NCBI GenBank assembly: GCA_036732005.1
Contig: DAINDF010000005.1
Span: 1-64,000 of the forward strand
DNA: 64,000 bases
Direction of reading: 5' to 3'
DNA from: UBA1926 sp036732005
GTDB lineage: Bacteria; Planctomycetota; Phycisphaerae; Phycisphaerales; UBA1924
Part shown: positions 24,098 through 33,377 of the stretch, piece by piece
How the letters are laid out: every line of letters begins with the position of its first letter
Numbering within the stretch: position 1 is the stretch's first letter
Made by a program: the position numbers and the translations under genes
The notes under the pieces: model-generated
Seen by the model: the letters and a program-made list of their open reading frames with translations, nothing else
Told to the model about the DNA's origin: nothing
Database searches by the model: none

Positions 24098-24622
24098 TCA
24101 GGCCGTCCATTCCCCCGCGTACCGGCAGGAGTACGGGCCCCCGTCCGCGACCGTTCGCTGGTGAAGCCGTTTGATCAGTTGCCGAGCGTGCAGCAGGTCA
24201 TGGTCCGCCCACGCCGACAGAAGGTCCCCCGCCCGGATCGGCCCGAACTTGGGATGCTCGTGCGCCCGCGGCCAGTCGGGCGCTCCCAGCCCCCGCAGCC
24301 ACCGCACGCTCGTCGACCGTTCCGCGACAAACGCCCCGAGCACCTCAGCGGGGTCGGCGTCAATATCACGCTGCCGCGCGACATCGCCCTCCGGGTCGAT
24401 CCCCGGCCACGCCGCGAGTGGGTCCTCCAGCGTCAATCGCAGCCGCACACGAAAGTCCTCCCGTTCCTCGCGGAGCAGGTGTCCAAGGATCTCGACCGGC
24501 GACCAGGAACTCTCGTCGGGCCTGGTCCGCCATTCATCCGGCGCGAACCCACCGGCGATCGCCCGGAGCAACCCCGGGAAGTCAGCGAGCCGATCAACAA
24601 GCCGCTCGGCGTTGAACCGCAT
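24098..24622 (-). CDS. DinB_2-type four-helix protein
   Basis: A 174-residue DinB-superfamily protein. SWSPVEILGHLLREEREDF carries the first conserved His, and HPKFGPIRAGDLLSAWADHD followed by LLHARQL carries the later metal-site His residues. No substrate can be assigned. No good ribosome-binding site precedes ATG 24622. It lies 46 bases downstream of the large propeller gene and may be read with it. Confidence 0.85.
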   Translation of the reverse strand: MRFNAERLVDRLADFPGLLRAIAGGFAPDEWRTRPDESSWSPVEILGHLLREEREDFRVRLRLTLEDPLAAWPGIDPEGDVARQRDIDADPAEVLGAFVAERSTSVRWLRGLGAPDWPRAHEHPKFGPIRAGDLLSAWADHDLLHARQLIKRLHQRTVADGGPYSCRYAGEWTA

Positions 24623-24668
24623 CAGACCAGCATGCCGTGCCGCCCGCCCCGCGTCAAACGCGCCCGCG

Positions 24669-27600
24669 TCACGGCGTGACGGTCAACGGCAGCCGCACCA
24701 CCAGCGTCGCCTCCCCCGCGGCGATGAGCACACGCCCGTCCACCGCGTCGATCGACGCCGGTTCCCCGAACAGCCGGACCGCCGCCCCCCCGACAACACG
24801 CGCCGAGTCGTGGTCGAGAAGGTGCAGAAGGAACCGAGTCCCCCCGAGCCCGAACCTCCCCCGCTCGATCTGCAGAAGCGCGATCCCATCTTCCGAGACC
24901 ACCGCCGGGAGCAGCGTCGCGGGCTGGTTGAACGCATCGACCCCCAGCAACGCCCCGTCCCGGTCGAACACGCACACCCCGTCCGCGGAGGCCAGGATCA
25001 GGTCCCCCCCGATCACCTCGGCCACCACCCGGTCAGCGGTGTTGATCCGCCCCCGCGTGTCCAGCGGCGCGTCGGCGAGCCTGCCCGTGTGCGCGTCCGC
25101 GATCCAAAGGTCGTCGTCCAGCGCACGCACCAGCACCCGGTCCCCGAGCAGCCACGCGTCGTCGGTCTCGCTCACCTGCGGATTGACCAGTTCCCAGTTC
25201 AGCCGCGACTCCGCCGGCGCGACCGAGACGACCCGGTCGTTCAGCCCCGCCACCACATCCCCCGCGCCCGTGACCCGGACCCACCGCACCTCGCTCTGGA
25301 TCGCGGTGTCCGTGTGGATGACCTCCCCCGTCCGAGGATCAAGCGCCGTCACCGCCGGGCCGTACTGCCCCGCCCGGTCACGCCCGACCCCGCCCACCGC
25401 CAGCACCGCTCCCGCCGTGTCGACATCGTGCACGCGCAGCAGCGGGAGCGTCCTCGCCCAGAGCGTCTCGCCCGACGCCGCGTCCACCGCCGCCGCCCGG
25501 CCCCCGCGCTCGACCAGCGCGATCGTGCGCGCATCGAGCGTCAGAAGAACCTCGTCCGCCCGCACGCGCCCCTCCACCGGGTCCACGAAACGGTCGCGCG
25601 CCGCGACCGGCTCGTCCGCGTCCGGCGGCGGCACGCCGAAGACCATCGTGTCCCAGGGCGAACTCACCCAGATCGCCTCGCCCGTGTCCAGCGCGACCCG
25701 CTCCAGCCAGCCCCCGCTCTCGTCGGGCCAGAACACCCACGCCGAGACCTCGTCGATCCGCAGCAGCAGCGGGTCGCGGTCCACCCGGCGCGTCCAGACC
25801 GCCCGCAGCGGCCCGTTCGTCTCCCCAGGGGCCATCCACGAGAGCGTCCCGTCCGGCGGCGAGACGAAGAGCGCCCCGTCAAACCGCGCCCGCGTCCCAT
25901 CCCCGGGCTCGGGCCGGGCCAGCGGGCGAAGCGGGTAGCCCCGGATCAACTGCGGCTCCTCCTCGAGCATGATCTCCGACCCCAGCCGGGGGAGTGTCCG
26001 CCGCGACGCCAGCCGACGCGCGATCTCGCTGAACAGCGACGCCGTCTCGATCGGGTCCTCCCCGTCGAGCAGCCTGATGCCGGGGTGATCCGCCTCGGCC
26101 TCGGCCGCGAGCGCGCCCGCCTCCTCCAGCCGGCTCGCCCGCGCCAGCGCCATCACCTGCTCGCCGTACGCCCGCCCCAGCAGCGTCGGGTCCACCGCGA
26201 TCCCCGTGGACGAGAGCCGCCCGAGCGTCTCCACCGCCCGCGCCCCCGACCGCACCGCGAGCCGCTCCTCTCCCGCCGCGCGGTGCAGCCGCGCCGCCGC
26301 GAGGTGCGCCCGCGCCGCCGTTGCCGAAAGCGGGAACCGACGCGCCACCAGTTCCAGCGCCCCAGGGTCGCCCCGCGCCGCCGCCGCCGCGAACTCCCCC
26401 TCGGCCTGCTCCGCGAACGGCGCATACACCGACGCCCCGGACCGCCGGATGAGCGCGTGCAGCCGCCGCTCCGCTTCGAGATCCGCCCGAACGCTCAGCC
26501 GAGGCCCGTGCCACGCCGTCACCGAGAGAATCGGGTCGGTCAGGATGCGCTGGTAGGTCGCGACCGCCTCGGCCGCGAGGTCCGTCGCCTCCTGCAGCCG
26601 CCCCAGCACCAGCAGGTGAGCCACGCGCTGGTCCGGCCCGTCGGCCAGACGCCCCAGCCGATCGACCAGCGCCGAGGTCAGCGCGGTCGCCGCGCCGCCC
26701 GCCTCGCCACCCGCCTCCGCCTCGACCCACCCCCGCTGGGCCGACTCGATCATCTCCAGCGTCGCCTCGAACAGCCGCCCGGCGATGGCACGCGTCGACG
26801 CCCCGGGCCCCGCCCGGTCGATCGCGGCCAGCGCCCGGTCTATCGCCGGCAGGATCTCGCCGCTCCGGCCTGCCCGGTGCGCCAGCTCGGCGAAGGTCAC
26901 CGCGGGCTCGGGGTCATTCACCGACGCCTCGATCCGCTCCCGCAGCATCGCCGACGCGACATCCCAAATCAGGTACGACCGGATCCGCGAGTCATCGACC
27001 ACCACGACCTGCCCCGCCGCGACCGCGATGTTGCCCGTCGAATCCAGCCCCACCAGGCGGGGCGCCCCCTCCCGTGGGAGCACCAGCACGCCCGATTCCA
27101 CCGGCGCCAGCAGATCGCCCCCCGCCGCCGCGACCCGCGCCGTGAATCCCCCGTGCGACGCCGCGACATCGACCGTCCCGGCGGGCATCGGGTGCAGTGT
27201 CCCCCGCTCGAGCCGCCGCACCGTCGACAGGCCGACCGCCGCGATCGCGTCGCCCCCCTCCACGAGATAGAGCGGGAACCCGATCTCCGCCGCCGAACGC
27301 CTCGCCAGGATCGCCCCGGTCTCCGCGTCCAACCGGAGCACCGCAGACCGGTCCGGGCTCAGCAGCACGACCGCATCCCCATCCGGAATCGGCCGGTGGA
27401 TCGCCCAGGGCAGCGGCGGGCCCGCCTGATCCCCCAGGCCCGCGGTCCGCCGAACCCACAGCGGCCTCCCGGTCGCGGCGTCCACGGCGGCGATCAGCCC
27501 GATCTCATCCACGAGATACGCCGCGCCGCGGTGCACAAGCGGTGCCTGAGGCGACCGCGTGTTCTGCTGGTATGGCAGAGCGCCCACGGAGCCCACAAGC

Positions 27601-28925
27601 CTCGTCCACTCCAGCGACCCGTCGTGCAGCCCCAACCCCGCCAGATAGACCCCGATCGTGCGCCGAGAACGCTCGTTCTTTCGCACCACGCCCACCACGG
27701 TCTCCCCATCGACCGCGACCGGGCCGCGCAGCCCGCCCCCCGCAAGGTCCCGTGAAAGCAGCGACGGATCCACCGCCCACCGCTCGGCCCCGCTCACCCG
27801 GTCCAGACAGAGCAGGCGCGTGTCCCCCTCCCGCCGCCCGCTCAGCACGAGGCCCATCGGCGCGAGCACGAACCGATCCGCCGCCGTCACGGTGGTGGGG
27901 TCCTCGATCAGCCGCGTCCGGTTGCGCAGCCGCTGGGCCGAACGAAGATCCGGGTCCGCGTCCCCGGCCTCCGGGGCCGCGGTCCGCCAGAGGGGTCGGA
28001 GCGTGAACCGGTCGAGCGCGAGCACGACATCGCCGTCATTCATCAGGATAAGATTGTCAAGAATAATCGGCAGCGACCAGAAGGTCCGCTGCCCGACGCC
28101 GCGCTCCGATTGGCCCGACCACGCCGACGCGGCGGGAAGCGAGAGGGCATGCAGCGGCGACGGCACCACCCCGCTCAGGTCCGTGCCGGGCCCCGCGCTG
28201 AACGGGTCGAGATCACCCGACCCCAGCCCGGGCGGCAACGCGACGCGCGGCGCCCCGACAGGGTCCATCCCGGCACGCTCGGCCCACCGCGCGGCCTGCT
28301 CGGCAAGATCGGCGCGCTCCGCGAACGATGCGATCGTCAGCGCCAACCGAGCCACCGCCCCGGCGTGCGCCGCATCGCCCATCATCGGGTGCCGATCCAG
28401 CCGAGACAGCGTGCGCCACGCGGCGTCGAACCGCGCCCCCTCGAGTTGCTCCTGGGCCACCCGCAGCGCCGCCTCGAACCCCGACGCGGTCAGCAGCCGC
28501 GTCGACTCGACCTCCCGGTGCCTCCCCTCCCCGAGCAGGCGGGCCGCCTCGGGTTCCTGCTGCTCGGCGTAGGTATCGAGCAGCGCAGCATCGCCCAGCA
28601 GCCGGGCGTGGACCGCGTCGCGCACGCTCACGAACAGCGAAGGCTCGGACCCGGGGTGCAGCCGGTCCGCCTGCTCGTCCAGAAGCCGTTGCAGCGCCCG
28701 GGCCGCCTCGGCCCGACTTCCCGCCCGGAGCAGATCGCCCAACTGCGACAGGGTCTCGATCGCCAGCGTCGAGTCATCCACATAGGGCTGCGGGGGCGCC
28801 TGGGCCATGGCGGCGGGCCCGAGAACCACCATTGCCAAAAGAGAGAGCCACAACCGACGGCACCCCCCGACTTGAGGGGAAATCCGGCGACGGACCAGCC
28901 CGGGATCGCTTCGTTCGGCCTGCAT
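24669..28925 (-). CDS. Very large exported PQQ-type beta-propeller protein
   Basis: A 1418-residue protein. The N-terminus has a basic n-region and a signal-like segment (RRLWLSLLAMVVLGPAAMA). Residues 45-250 are helical. Then come blade-like repeats of the PQQ/WD40-like type, recognisable by strands such as VVLALDRFTLRPLWRT, LLCLDRVSGAERWAVD, AAVDAATGRPLWVRR, a helical TPR-like middle (about 740-1000), and a second propeller block (AAVDAASGETLWAR, VTALDPRTGEVIHTD, DDLWIADAHTGRL). It is probably a periplasmic scaffold. No catalytic motif is seen. The start is uncertain: ATG 28925 or 28952 both precede the signal. It resembles large planctomycete PQQ-repeat proteins. Confidence 0.85.
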   Translation of the reverse strand: MQAERSDPGLVRRRISPQVGGCRRLWLSLLAMVVLGPAAMAQAPPQPYVDDSTLAIETLSQLGDLLRAGSRAEAARALQRLLDEQADRLHPGSEPSLFVSVRDAVHARLLGDAALLDTYAEQQEPEAARLLGEGRHREVESTRLLTASGFEAALRVAQEQLEGARFDAAWRTLSRLDRHPMMGDAAHAGAVARLALTIASFAERADLAEQAARWAERAGMDPVGAPRVALPPGLGSGDLDPFSAGPGTDLSGVVPSPLHALSLPAASAWSGQSERGVGQRTFWSLPIILDNLILMNDGDVVLALDRFTLRPLWRTAAPEAGDADPDLRSAQRLRNRTRLIEDPTTVTAADRFVLAPMGLVLSGRREGDTRLLCLDRVSGAERWAVDPSLLSRDLAGGGLRGPVAVDGETVVGVVRKNERSRRTIGVYLAGLGLHDGSLEWTRLVGSVGALPYQQNTRSPQAPLVHRGAAYLVDEIGLIAAVDAATGRPLWVRRTAGLGDQAGPPLPWAIHRPIPDGDAVVLLSPDRSAVLRLDAETGAILARRSAAEIGFPLYLVEGGDAIAAVGLSTVRRLERGTLHPMPAGTVDVAASHGGFTARVAAAGGDLLAPVESGVLVLPREGAPRLVGLDSTGNIAVAAGQVVVVDDSRIRSYLIWDVASAMLRERIEASVNDPEPAVTFAELAHRAGRSGEILPAIDRALAAIDRAGPGASTRAIAGRLFEATLEMIESAQRGWVEAEAGGEAGGAATALTSALVDRLGRLADGPDQRVAHLLVLGRLQEATDLAAEAVATYQRILTDPILSVTAWHGPRLSVRADLEAERRLHALIRRSGASVYAPFAEQAEGEFAAAAARGDPGALELVARRFPLSATAARAHLAAARLHRAAGEERLAVRSGARAVETLGRLSSTGIAVDPTLLGRAYGEQVMALARASRLEEAGALAAEAEADHPGIRLLDGEDPIETASLFSEIARRLASRRTLPRLGSEIMLEEEPQLIRGYPLRPLARPEPGDGTRARFDGALFVSPPDGTLSWMAPGETNGPLRAVWTRRVDRDPLLLRIDEVSAWVFWPDESGGWLERVALDTGEAIWVSSPWDTMVFGVPPPDADEPVAARDRFVDPVEGRVRADEVLLTLDARTIALVERGGRAAAVDAASGETLWARTLPLLRVHDVDTAGAVLAVGGVGRDRAGQYGPAVTALDPRTGEVIHTDTAIQSEVRWVRVTGAGDVVAGLNDRVVSVAPAESRLNWELVNPQVSETDDAWLLGDRVLVRALDDDLWIADAHTGRLADAPLDTRGRINTADRVVAEVIGGDLILASADGVCVFDRDGALLGVDAFNQPATLLPAVVSEDGIALLQIERGRFGLGGTRFLLHLLDHDSARVVGGAAVRLFGEPASIDAVDGRVLIAAGEATLVVRLPLTVTP

Positions 28926-29015
28926 GCGTCGTGCGCTCACGATCGACCTCATCCGCTCGCGTCTTGCGGCATCTTGCTTGAACCGACGGGCCCAACGCGT
29001 CGATGCGGCGAGATC

Positions 29016-29471
29016 ATGAGCACGCTGCCTGCCCGGCCCGGTCTGCCCGACGCCCTCAGGGGCGCTGAACACAGGTCGAGCACGCCCCTCGGCATCGGTC
29101 GAGGGACGCGCGTCCTGCTCCTCACCGTGGCCCTGGTCGCGATGAGCATCGTCGATCTTTATATCACCCTGCTCTACCTCCGGGGGGCCGGCCTGGCGGA
29201 GGAGAACCCCATCGCCCGGCTGGTCATGGCCCACGGGTCCGCCAGCCTGCTCACGGTGTGGAAGGCCATGACCGTGCTCCCCGCGGTGATCGTGCTGACC
29301 CGATACCGCCGCCGAATCTCGGCCGAGATCCTGGCCTGGGTCGGGTGCGCGGTCCTGCTCGGCGTGACGCTCCGCTGGGTCCAGTACGCCGAGGAGACCG
29401 ACCTGCTCGTGCTGGCGATGGCCGAGCTGCAGGCCGGGGTAGATGAGCGCTGGGTGACCCACGCCGATTGA
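29016..29471 (+). CDS. DUF5658-like membrane protein
   Basis: A 151-residue inner-membrane protein with three hydrophobic segments. SIVDLYITLLYLRGAGLAEENP followed by a short helix and a conserved Lys (TVWKAMTV) matches the DUF5658 pattern (DxxxTxxxLxxGxxExNP ... K). Function unknown. ATG 29016 is chosen because it begins the coding-like composition; no clear promoter element was found. Divergent from the propeller gene. Confidence 0.75.
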   Translation: MSTLPARPGLPDALRGAEHRSSTPLGIGRGTRVLLLTVALVAMSIVDLYITLLYLRGAGLAEENPIARLVMAHGSASLLTVWKAMTVLPAVIVLTRYRRRISAEILAWVGCAVLLGVTLRWVQYAEETDLLVLAMAELQAGVDERWVTHAD

Positions 29472-29501
29472 CGCCCCCGGGCGGCGGCGCGACGGCCCTG
29501 C

Positions 29502-29507
29502 TACGCT
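29502..29507 (+). promoter_or_regulatory. Candidate extended -10 element giving a leaderless LEA14-like mRNA
   Basis: TACGCT preceded by TGC, with 6 bases to GTG 29514, so the first transcribed base would be the G of the start codon. Confidence 0.45.
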
Positions 29508-29513
29508 GCCCGC

Positions 29514-30005
29514 GTGATGCGAAAAAGCGGACTGATTGCGGTCGGGTGGGGCCTCATGGTCGGCGCGGGGCTCGGCGGATGCACCGCCTACGACGCCCCG
29601 TCGTTCCGGGTGGTCTCGATCACCGAACGGGAGCGCAGCGACGAGGCGGTCGTGCTCGGGGTTGCGATCGAGGCACGGAACCGGAACGACGAGCCGCTCC
29701 CCCTCCAGCGGGCCCGCTACGCCCTCACCCTCGACGGGCAACGCGTCTTCGAGGGCACGCGGGCCGCCCGCGCGACCGCCCCGAGGTTCGGTGAACAGGT
29801 CCTCGAGCTCCCGGTGGTCATCCCCGCGTCGGCGCTCCCCCCTGGGCAATTCGACCAGCCCGGGGAGATGACCTATCTGATCGAGGGCACGGTCGAATAC
29901 CAGACCCCGGGCCGGCTCGCCGAGTTCCTGTTCGACTCCAATGTCCGCCGCCCGAAGGCGCCGCTCAGCCTCGCCGGCACGCTCGAGTTGCCCGGCGTTG
30001 AGTGA
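29514..30005 (+). CDS. LEA14-like (WHy-domain) lipoprotein
   Basis: A 163-residue lipoprotein. The signal ends in a lipobox, GLGGC, with the acylated Cys about residue 24. The mature part is a single immunoglobulin-like LEA14/WHy domain: SFRVVSITERERSDEAV, VLGVAIEARNRNDEPLPL and the following YALTLDGQRVF strand show the typical alternating pattern. Such domains may protect against desiccation or hold envelope partners. GTG 29514 is preferred over ATG 29517 because of its exact distance to the -10 element. Confidence 0.82.
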   Translation: MMRKSGLIAVGWGLMVGAGLGGCTAYDAPSFRVVSITERERSDEAVVLGVAIEARNRNDEPLPLQRARYALTLDGQRVFEGTRAARATAPRFGEQVLELPVVIPASALPPGQFDQPGEMTYLIEGTVEYQTPGRLAEFLFDSNVRRPKAPLSLAGTLELPGVE

Positions 30006-30019
30006 CCCCGCCCGCGCCC

Positions 30020-31213
30020 TCACGGCGCCCCGGCGGGCCCGAACAGCTCCGCTTTCGCGTCGTTGAGCAGATAAAGCCCCAGCAGCCAGCCCTGCACGAT
30101 GTAGGCGTCGACCTGGAAAGTCCCGGTCAGACGCCCGTAGGCGACCGCGCCGCCCTGCCCGAAGGTCTGGGTCGCCGTCGGCGCAAGCCGGTCCTTGAGC
30201 CTCACCTCGATCGCGTCGTACGGCGAGGGCGGGACGCCGATGCAGCACCCGTCCCACTGGTTCATCATCACCAGCAGCTCGCTCATCGAGCCCCCCCCGA
30301 TCGGGAGCAGCGCGTAGCCCTCGATCGCGACCCGCTTGCCGTTGAGCGCGGCCACCCACTCCGGGACGGTGTCCTTGCCCAGGCGGGGCTCGTACTCACG
30401 CTGAACCGCGACGAGCATGTCCCAGTTCAGCACAAAGGGCGACTCGTCCGTCCCCCGGCCCGGCACATTCCATCGCCCCGCCAGCAGAAGCCCCGTCTCG
30501 GTCTCCTGCACCGCGGGCGGCGCCGTCTCTCGGGCCGCCGGAGCGGGCGCGGCGGGGGGAGTGGGGGCGGCGATCTCCGGATCGACCGGGGCCGGCTCGG
30601 CGGCCGCGATCGGCTCTGCCTCGGGCGAGCCGGCTAGGGCGGCCCCTGTAACCTGTGTCTCGGATTCCTGAGTCCCGGGCTCGTCGGTGTCGGGTTCCTC
30701 GGTCCTGGCCTTCGCGGCCTTGACCTCCTCTATCCGGGGCTCCGCGGACTCGGTCGCCGCGGCCTGGATGGGCTCGTGTGTCACCTCTTCACCGGTCGGG
30801 ACCGTTCCCGGGCCCTCGCCCTCTGAGCCGACCGCGATGGCTTCGGGCTCAGACGGCGGAATCTGGACCGCCTCCGTCGCCGCCCCGTGCTCCGCGGGGG
30901 CCTCATCGATCAAAGCCGCTGGGCCGGTGGTCATCGCAGGCGGGCTCAGATCGGTCGGCCGCTCCGCCGCGAGAGTTTCCACCACAACAGGGGTTGGGTC
31001 CGCGTTGGTCTCGGGCCCGGCGTTCTCGGCCGCCGGGGTGTGCCTTGCGGTCGCAGTCCCCGGCTCCTCGCGCCCCGTCGCCCCGAGGTCTGGCGACCAG
31101 GAAGCGGGGGTCTCTACGGCCCCGATTGAGGGCTCCTCGGAACCCGAGGGCCACAGAAAGACCGCGGCGGTCGCCGCCACCAGAACGAGCACGCCCAGCC
31201 AGAACAGTCGCAT
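30020..31213 (-). CDS. Membrane-anchored DUF3299 protein with a long acidic linker
   Basis: A 397-residue protein in three parts: an N-terminal transmembrane anchor (LFWLGVLVLVAATAAVFLW, about residues 3-22), a linker of about 230 residues that is extremely rich in Ala, Pro, Glu and Thr, and a C-terminal DUF3299 domain (NGKRVAIEGYALLP and NQWDGCCIGVPPSPYDAIEV are its core motifs, with a CC pair). The domain is usually periplasmic and often found near ABC export systems; the function is unknown. ATG 31213 begins the anchor. The linker composition is unusual even for this genome. Confidence 0.82.
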   Translation of the reverse strand: MRLFWLGVLVLVAATAAVFLWPSGSEEPSIGAVETPASWSPDLGATGREEPGTATARHTPAAENAGPETNADPTPVVVETLAAERPTDLSPPAMTTGPAALIDEAPAEHGAATEAVQIPPSEPEAIAVGSEGEGPGTVPTGEEVTHEPIQAAATESAEPRIEEVKAAKARTEEPDTDEPGTQESETQVTGAALAGSPEAEPIAAAEPAPVDPEIAAPTPPAAPAPAARETAPPAVQETETGLLLAGRWNVPGRGTDESPFVLNWDMLVAVQREYEPRLGKDTVPEWVAALNGKRVAIEGYALLPIGGGSMSELLVMMNQWDGCCIGVPPSPYDAIEVRLKDRLAPTATQTFGQGGAVAYGRLTGTFQVDAYIVQGWLLGLYLLNDAKAELFGPAGAP

Positions 31214-31253
31214 GCGCGAACCCCCCGATCTTCGAACGCGTGGTACCCGCCAG

Positions 31254-31259
31254 ACCATA
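31254..31259 (-). promoter_or_regulatory. Candidate -10 element for the DUF3299 gene
   Basis: Minus-strand TATGGT, 40 bases before ATG 31213. Confidence 0.35.
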
Positions 31260-31318
31260 CGCCCCCGGCCCGGGGGGCGTTCCGTTGGTGTCGGTTTCAA
31301 GGAGGTGCAGGGCCGGTT

Positions 31319-31993
31319 TCACGCCCGAGCGCCGGCCCGGGCCGTGCGCACGAGTTCGTCGAAGAGGCGCTGCCCCAGGTGGGGGTGCTCGGTCCGCTCC
31401 GGGTGCCATTGCACGCCGAGGTAGAAGGGTGCCTCCGGGTCGCCGATCGCCTCCACGACGCCGTCGGGCGCCTCGGCGAAGACGGCGAGCGACCCGGGCG
31501 AGGCGATCGCCTGGCGGTGCATGCTGTGCACGGCGCCGGTCCCGTAGCGCCACCCCGCGAGGGCGCGGATGGTGTGGGTGCCCTCCCAGTGCTCGCCGGC
31601 GGTCGGGGTGGTCTCGGGGAGGTGTTGATCGAGCCGGCCCCCCGCGACGAGGCCCATGAACTGCATGCCGAGACAGACGCCCAGCGCCGGCTTGGCTCGC
31701 CCCCACGCGCGGAGGAGCGCGACCTCGAAGGCCTGGCGTTGGGCGAAGACCGGTGTCGCCGACGGGTGCGTCGGCACGCCGAACTCCTCGGTCCGCGGGT
31801 CGTCCCCGCCCGAGAGGACAAGCCCGTCGAGCAACTCGGTGTACCGGGAGACCAGAGCCGGGTCAGGCGAGAGGACAACCGGCAGCCCGCCGGCGCTGGC
31901 GACGCGCTCGGCGTACGCGGTCATCACGCGGCAGGCCGGGCGCCCGCGGTGCTCGATCACATCGGGGGTGATGCCGATCAGGGGGGGGTTCAT
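31319..31993 (-). CDS. Class I glutamine amidotransferase-like hydrolase (peptidase C26 / PuuD type)
   Basis: A 224-residue protein of the gamma-glutamyl hydrolase group, which includes PuuD (gamma-glutamyl-GABA hydrolase). LGVCLGMQFMGLVAGG holds the nucleophilic Cys elbow, GVQWHPERTEH the catalytic His and Glu, and LDGLVLSGGDDPR the oxyanion strand. The exact substrate cannot be told from sequence, and no putrescine genes are nearby. ATG 31993 has no obvious ribosome-binding site. Divergent from the DUF4340-like gene. Confidence 0.9.
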   Translation of the reverse strand: MNPPLIGITPDVIEHRGRPACRVMTAYAERVASAGGLPVVLSPDPALVSRYTELLDGLVLSGGDDPRTEEFGVPTHPSATPVFAQRQAFEVALLRAWGRAKPALGVCLGMQFMGLVAGGRLDQHLPETTPTAGEHWEGTHTIRALAGWRYGTGAVHSMHRQAIASPGSLAVFAEAPDGVVEAIGDPEAPFYLGVQWHPERTEHPHLGQRLFDELVRTARAGARA

Positions 31994-32043
31994 CGCGGCA
32001 TTGTCGCCGATTCGCGGGCCCGGCGGAGCGGCCCCCCGGCCGG

Positions 32044-32049
32044 TACAGT
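32044..32049 (+). promoter_or_regulatory. Candidate -10 element giving a leaderless mRNA for the DUF4340-like gene
   Basis: TACAGT with 7 bases to GTG 32057 and no Shine-Dalgarno sequence. Confidence 0.45.
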
Positions 32050-32056
32050 GCCGGGC

Positions 32057-33358
32057 GTGAGCAACCGAGCGGTCTTGGGCGCCTGGGTGGTGGCGGCGGT
32101 GCTCGCGCTGGCGGCGTGGATGACCCGTCCCCCGGAGCGGGCCGGGCCCGAGTTGGCGGGCGGGGGGGGCGAGGTCTTCGGGCTGGGCCTGGAGCCCGCC
32201 GGCATCGAGGAGATCGAGGTGGTTTCGGCCGGCGTGGGGGCGACGCTGCGCCGGGACGGCGACTGGACGCTTGTGTTGCCGGATGCCTCGGGCGGCTCCC
32301 ATCGCTGGCCAGCGGACCCTGGCGCGGCCCGCGGGCTTGTGCGCGACCTCGCGGCGTTAACGGTCGAGGCGGGGGAGATCGGGCCGGGCGAGGTCCGTGC
32401 CGAGGTTCGGGTCCGGGGCGGCGCGGGAGAACCCGTGACCGTGCGCGCGCTCGGGGGCGCGCTGGGCGGGCGCGTTCCCGTGGTAGTCGAGGCCGGGGGG
32501 AGGTCGCGCGGCGGGCTCGTTGAAGCCGCCCGGTTCCGCCCGGCGTCGGTGGAGGATCTGGCGGGGCTCGCCGCGGCGCGTCCGCTCGCGCCGGACGGCG
32601 TTGTGGTGGGCGTCGAGATCGTGTCGGAGGGCGCCGGCGTGCGGCTGGTCCGGCGGGCGGGGATCTGGGGACTCGAGGATTCTCCCGCCAGGCTCGACCA
32701 GGCCGCGGCGAGGTCGCTGGTGGAGGGGCTCGCGTCGGTCCGCGCGGCCGGGGTGGTGGTGCCGTTCGATGACGCGGGGATCGGGCGGGGCGTCGTGCGG
32801 ATCGCGTTGCGGGTGCAGCGGGCGAGGTCGCCCGGCGAGCCCGCCGTCGAGCGGAGGCTGGGGCTGGTCATCGGGCCGCAGTCGACGATCGAGGGGGCGG
32901 TCTCGGCGCTGGCGACGCGGGGCGAGGATGAACGGTTGCTGATCACGCTGGATCCTTCGGCGCTCCCACCCCTCCCCGCGGGCCCCGAGCCGTTGCTCGA
33001 CCGCCGCCCCCTGCCGTGGGACGCGGCCGAGACCGGGTCGATCGAGGTCGCGAGGGATGGGGCGACGCGGCGGTTCACGCGGCGCCTGGAGGGATGGGTC
33101 GCGGAGGACGGCCCGGCTGAGAGCGCGGTTGTCCGCGGGCTGCTGGACGCGCTCGCGGCGCCGCACCCCGCCCGCCTGCTCGGAGACGAGACGCCGGGCG
33201 GCACGCGGCTCACCCTGGCGCCGGTGGGCTCGGGGTCGCCGGTCACGCTGCGTGTAACGAGTTCCGGGGCGTCCGTCACGGTCGACGACGGCGCCGCGGC
33301 GTGGACGGTGGACGGCGCTGCGCTCGCCGAGGCGATCGGATCGCTGCTCGGGGGCTGA
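32057..33358 (+). CDS. DUF4340-like membrane-anchored protein
   Basis: A 433-residue protein with an N-terminal transmembrane anchor (AVLGAWVVAAVLALAAWM) and repeated beta-rich units of the form IEEIEVVS...LRRDGDWTL and VEIVSEGAGVRLVRRAGIWGLED, which is the W-ending strand pattern of DUF4340. Members usually lie beside GldG-type ABC transporter components; no such neighbour is present here. Almost the entire coding sequence is Val/Gly/Arg/Ala-rich. GTG 32057 fits the leaderless pattern. Confidence 0.65.
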   Translation: MSNRAVLGAWVVAAVLALAAWMTRPPERAGPELAGGGGEVFGLGLEPAGIEEIEVVSAGVGATLRRDGDWTLVLPDASGGSHRWPADPGAARGLVRDLAALTVEAGEIGPGEVRAEVRVRGGAGEPVTVRALGGALGGRVPVVVEAGGRSRGGLVEAARFRPASVEDLAGLAAARPLAPDGVVVGVEIVSEGAGVRLVRRAGIWGLEDSPARLDQAAARSLVEGLASVRAAGVVVPFDDAGIGRGVVRIALRVQRARSPGEPAVERRLGLVIGPQSTIEGAVSALATRGEDERLLITLDPSALPPLPAGPEPLLDRRPLPWDAAETGSIEVARDGATRRFTRRLEGWVAEDGPAESAVVRGLLDALAAPHPARLLGDETPGGTRLTLAPVGSGSPVTLRVTSSGASVTVDDGAAAWTVDGAALAEAIGSLLGG

Positions 33359-33377
33359 TGGCCGTCAGAACGCGCGG

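Noticed and set aside
24171..27755. Plus-strand open frame of about 1190 codons opposite the PQQ-type propeller gene
   Set aside because: Arg/Pro/His-rich shadow reading without homology; the minus-strand protein has signal peptide and propeller repeats.
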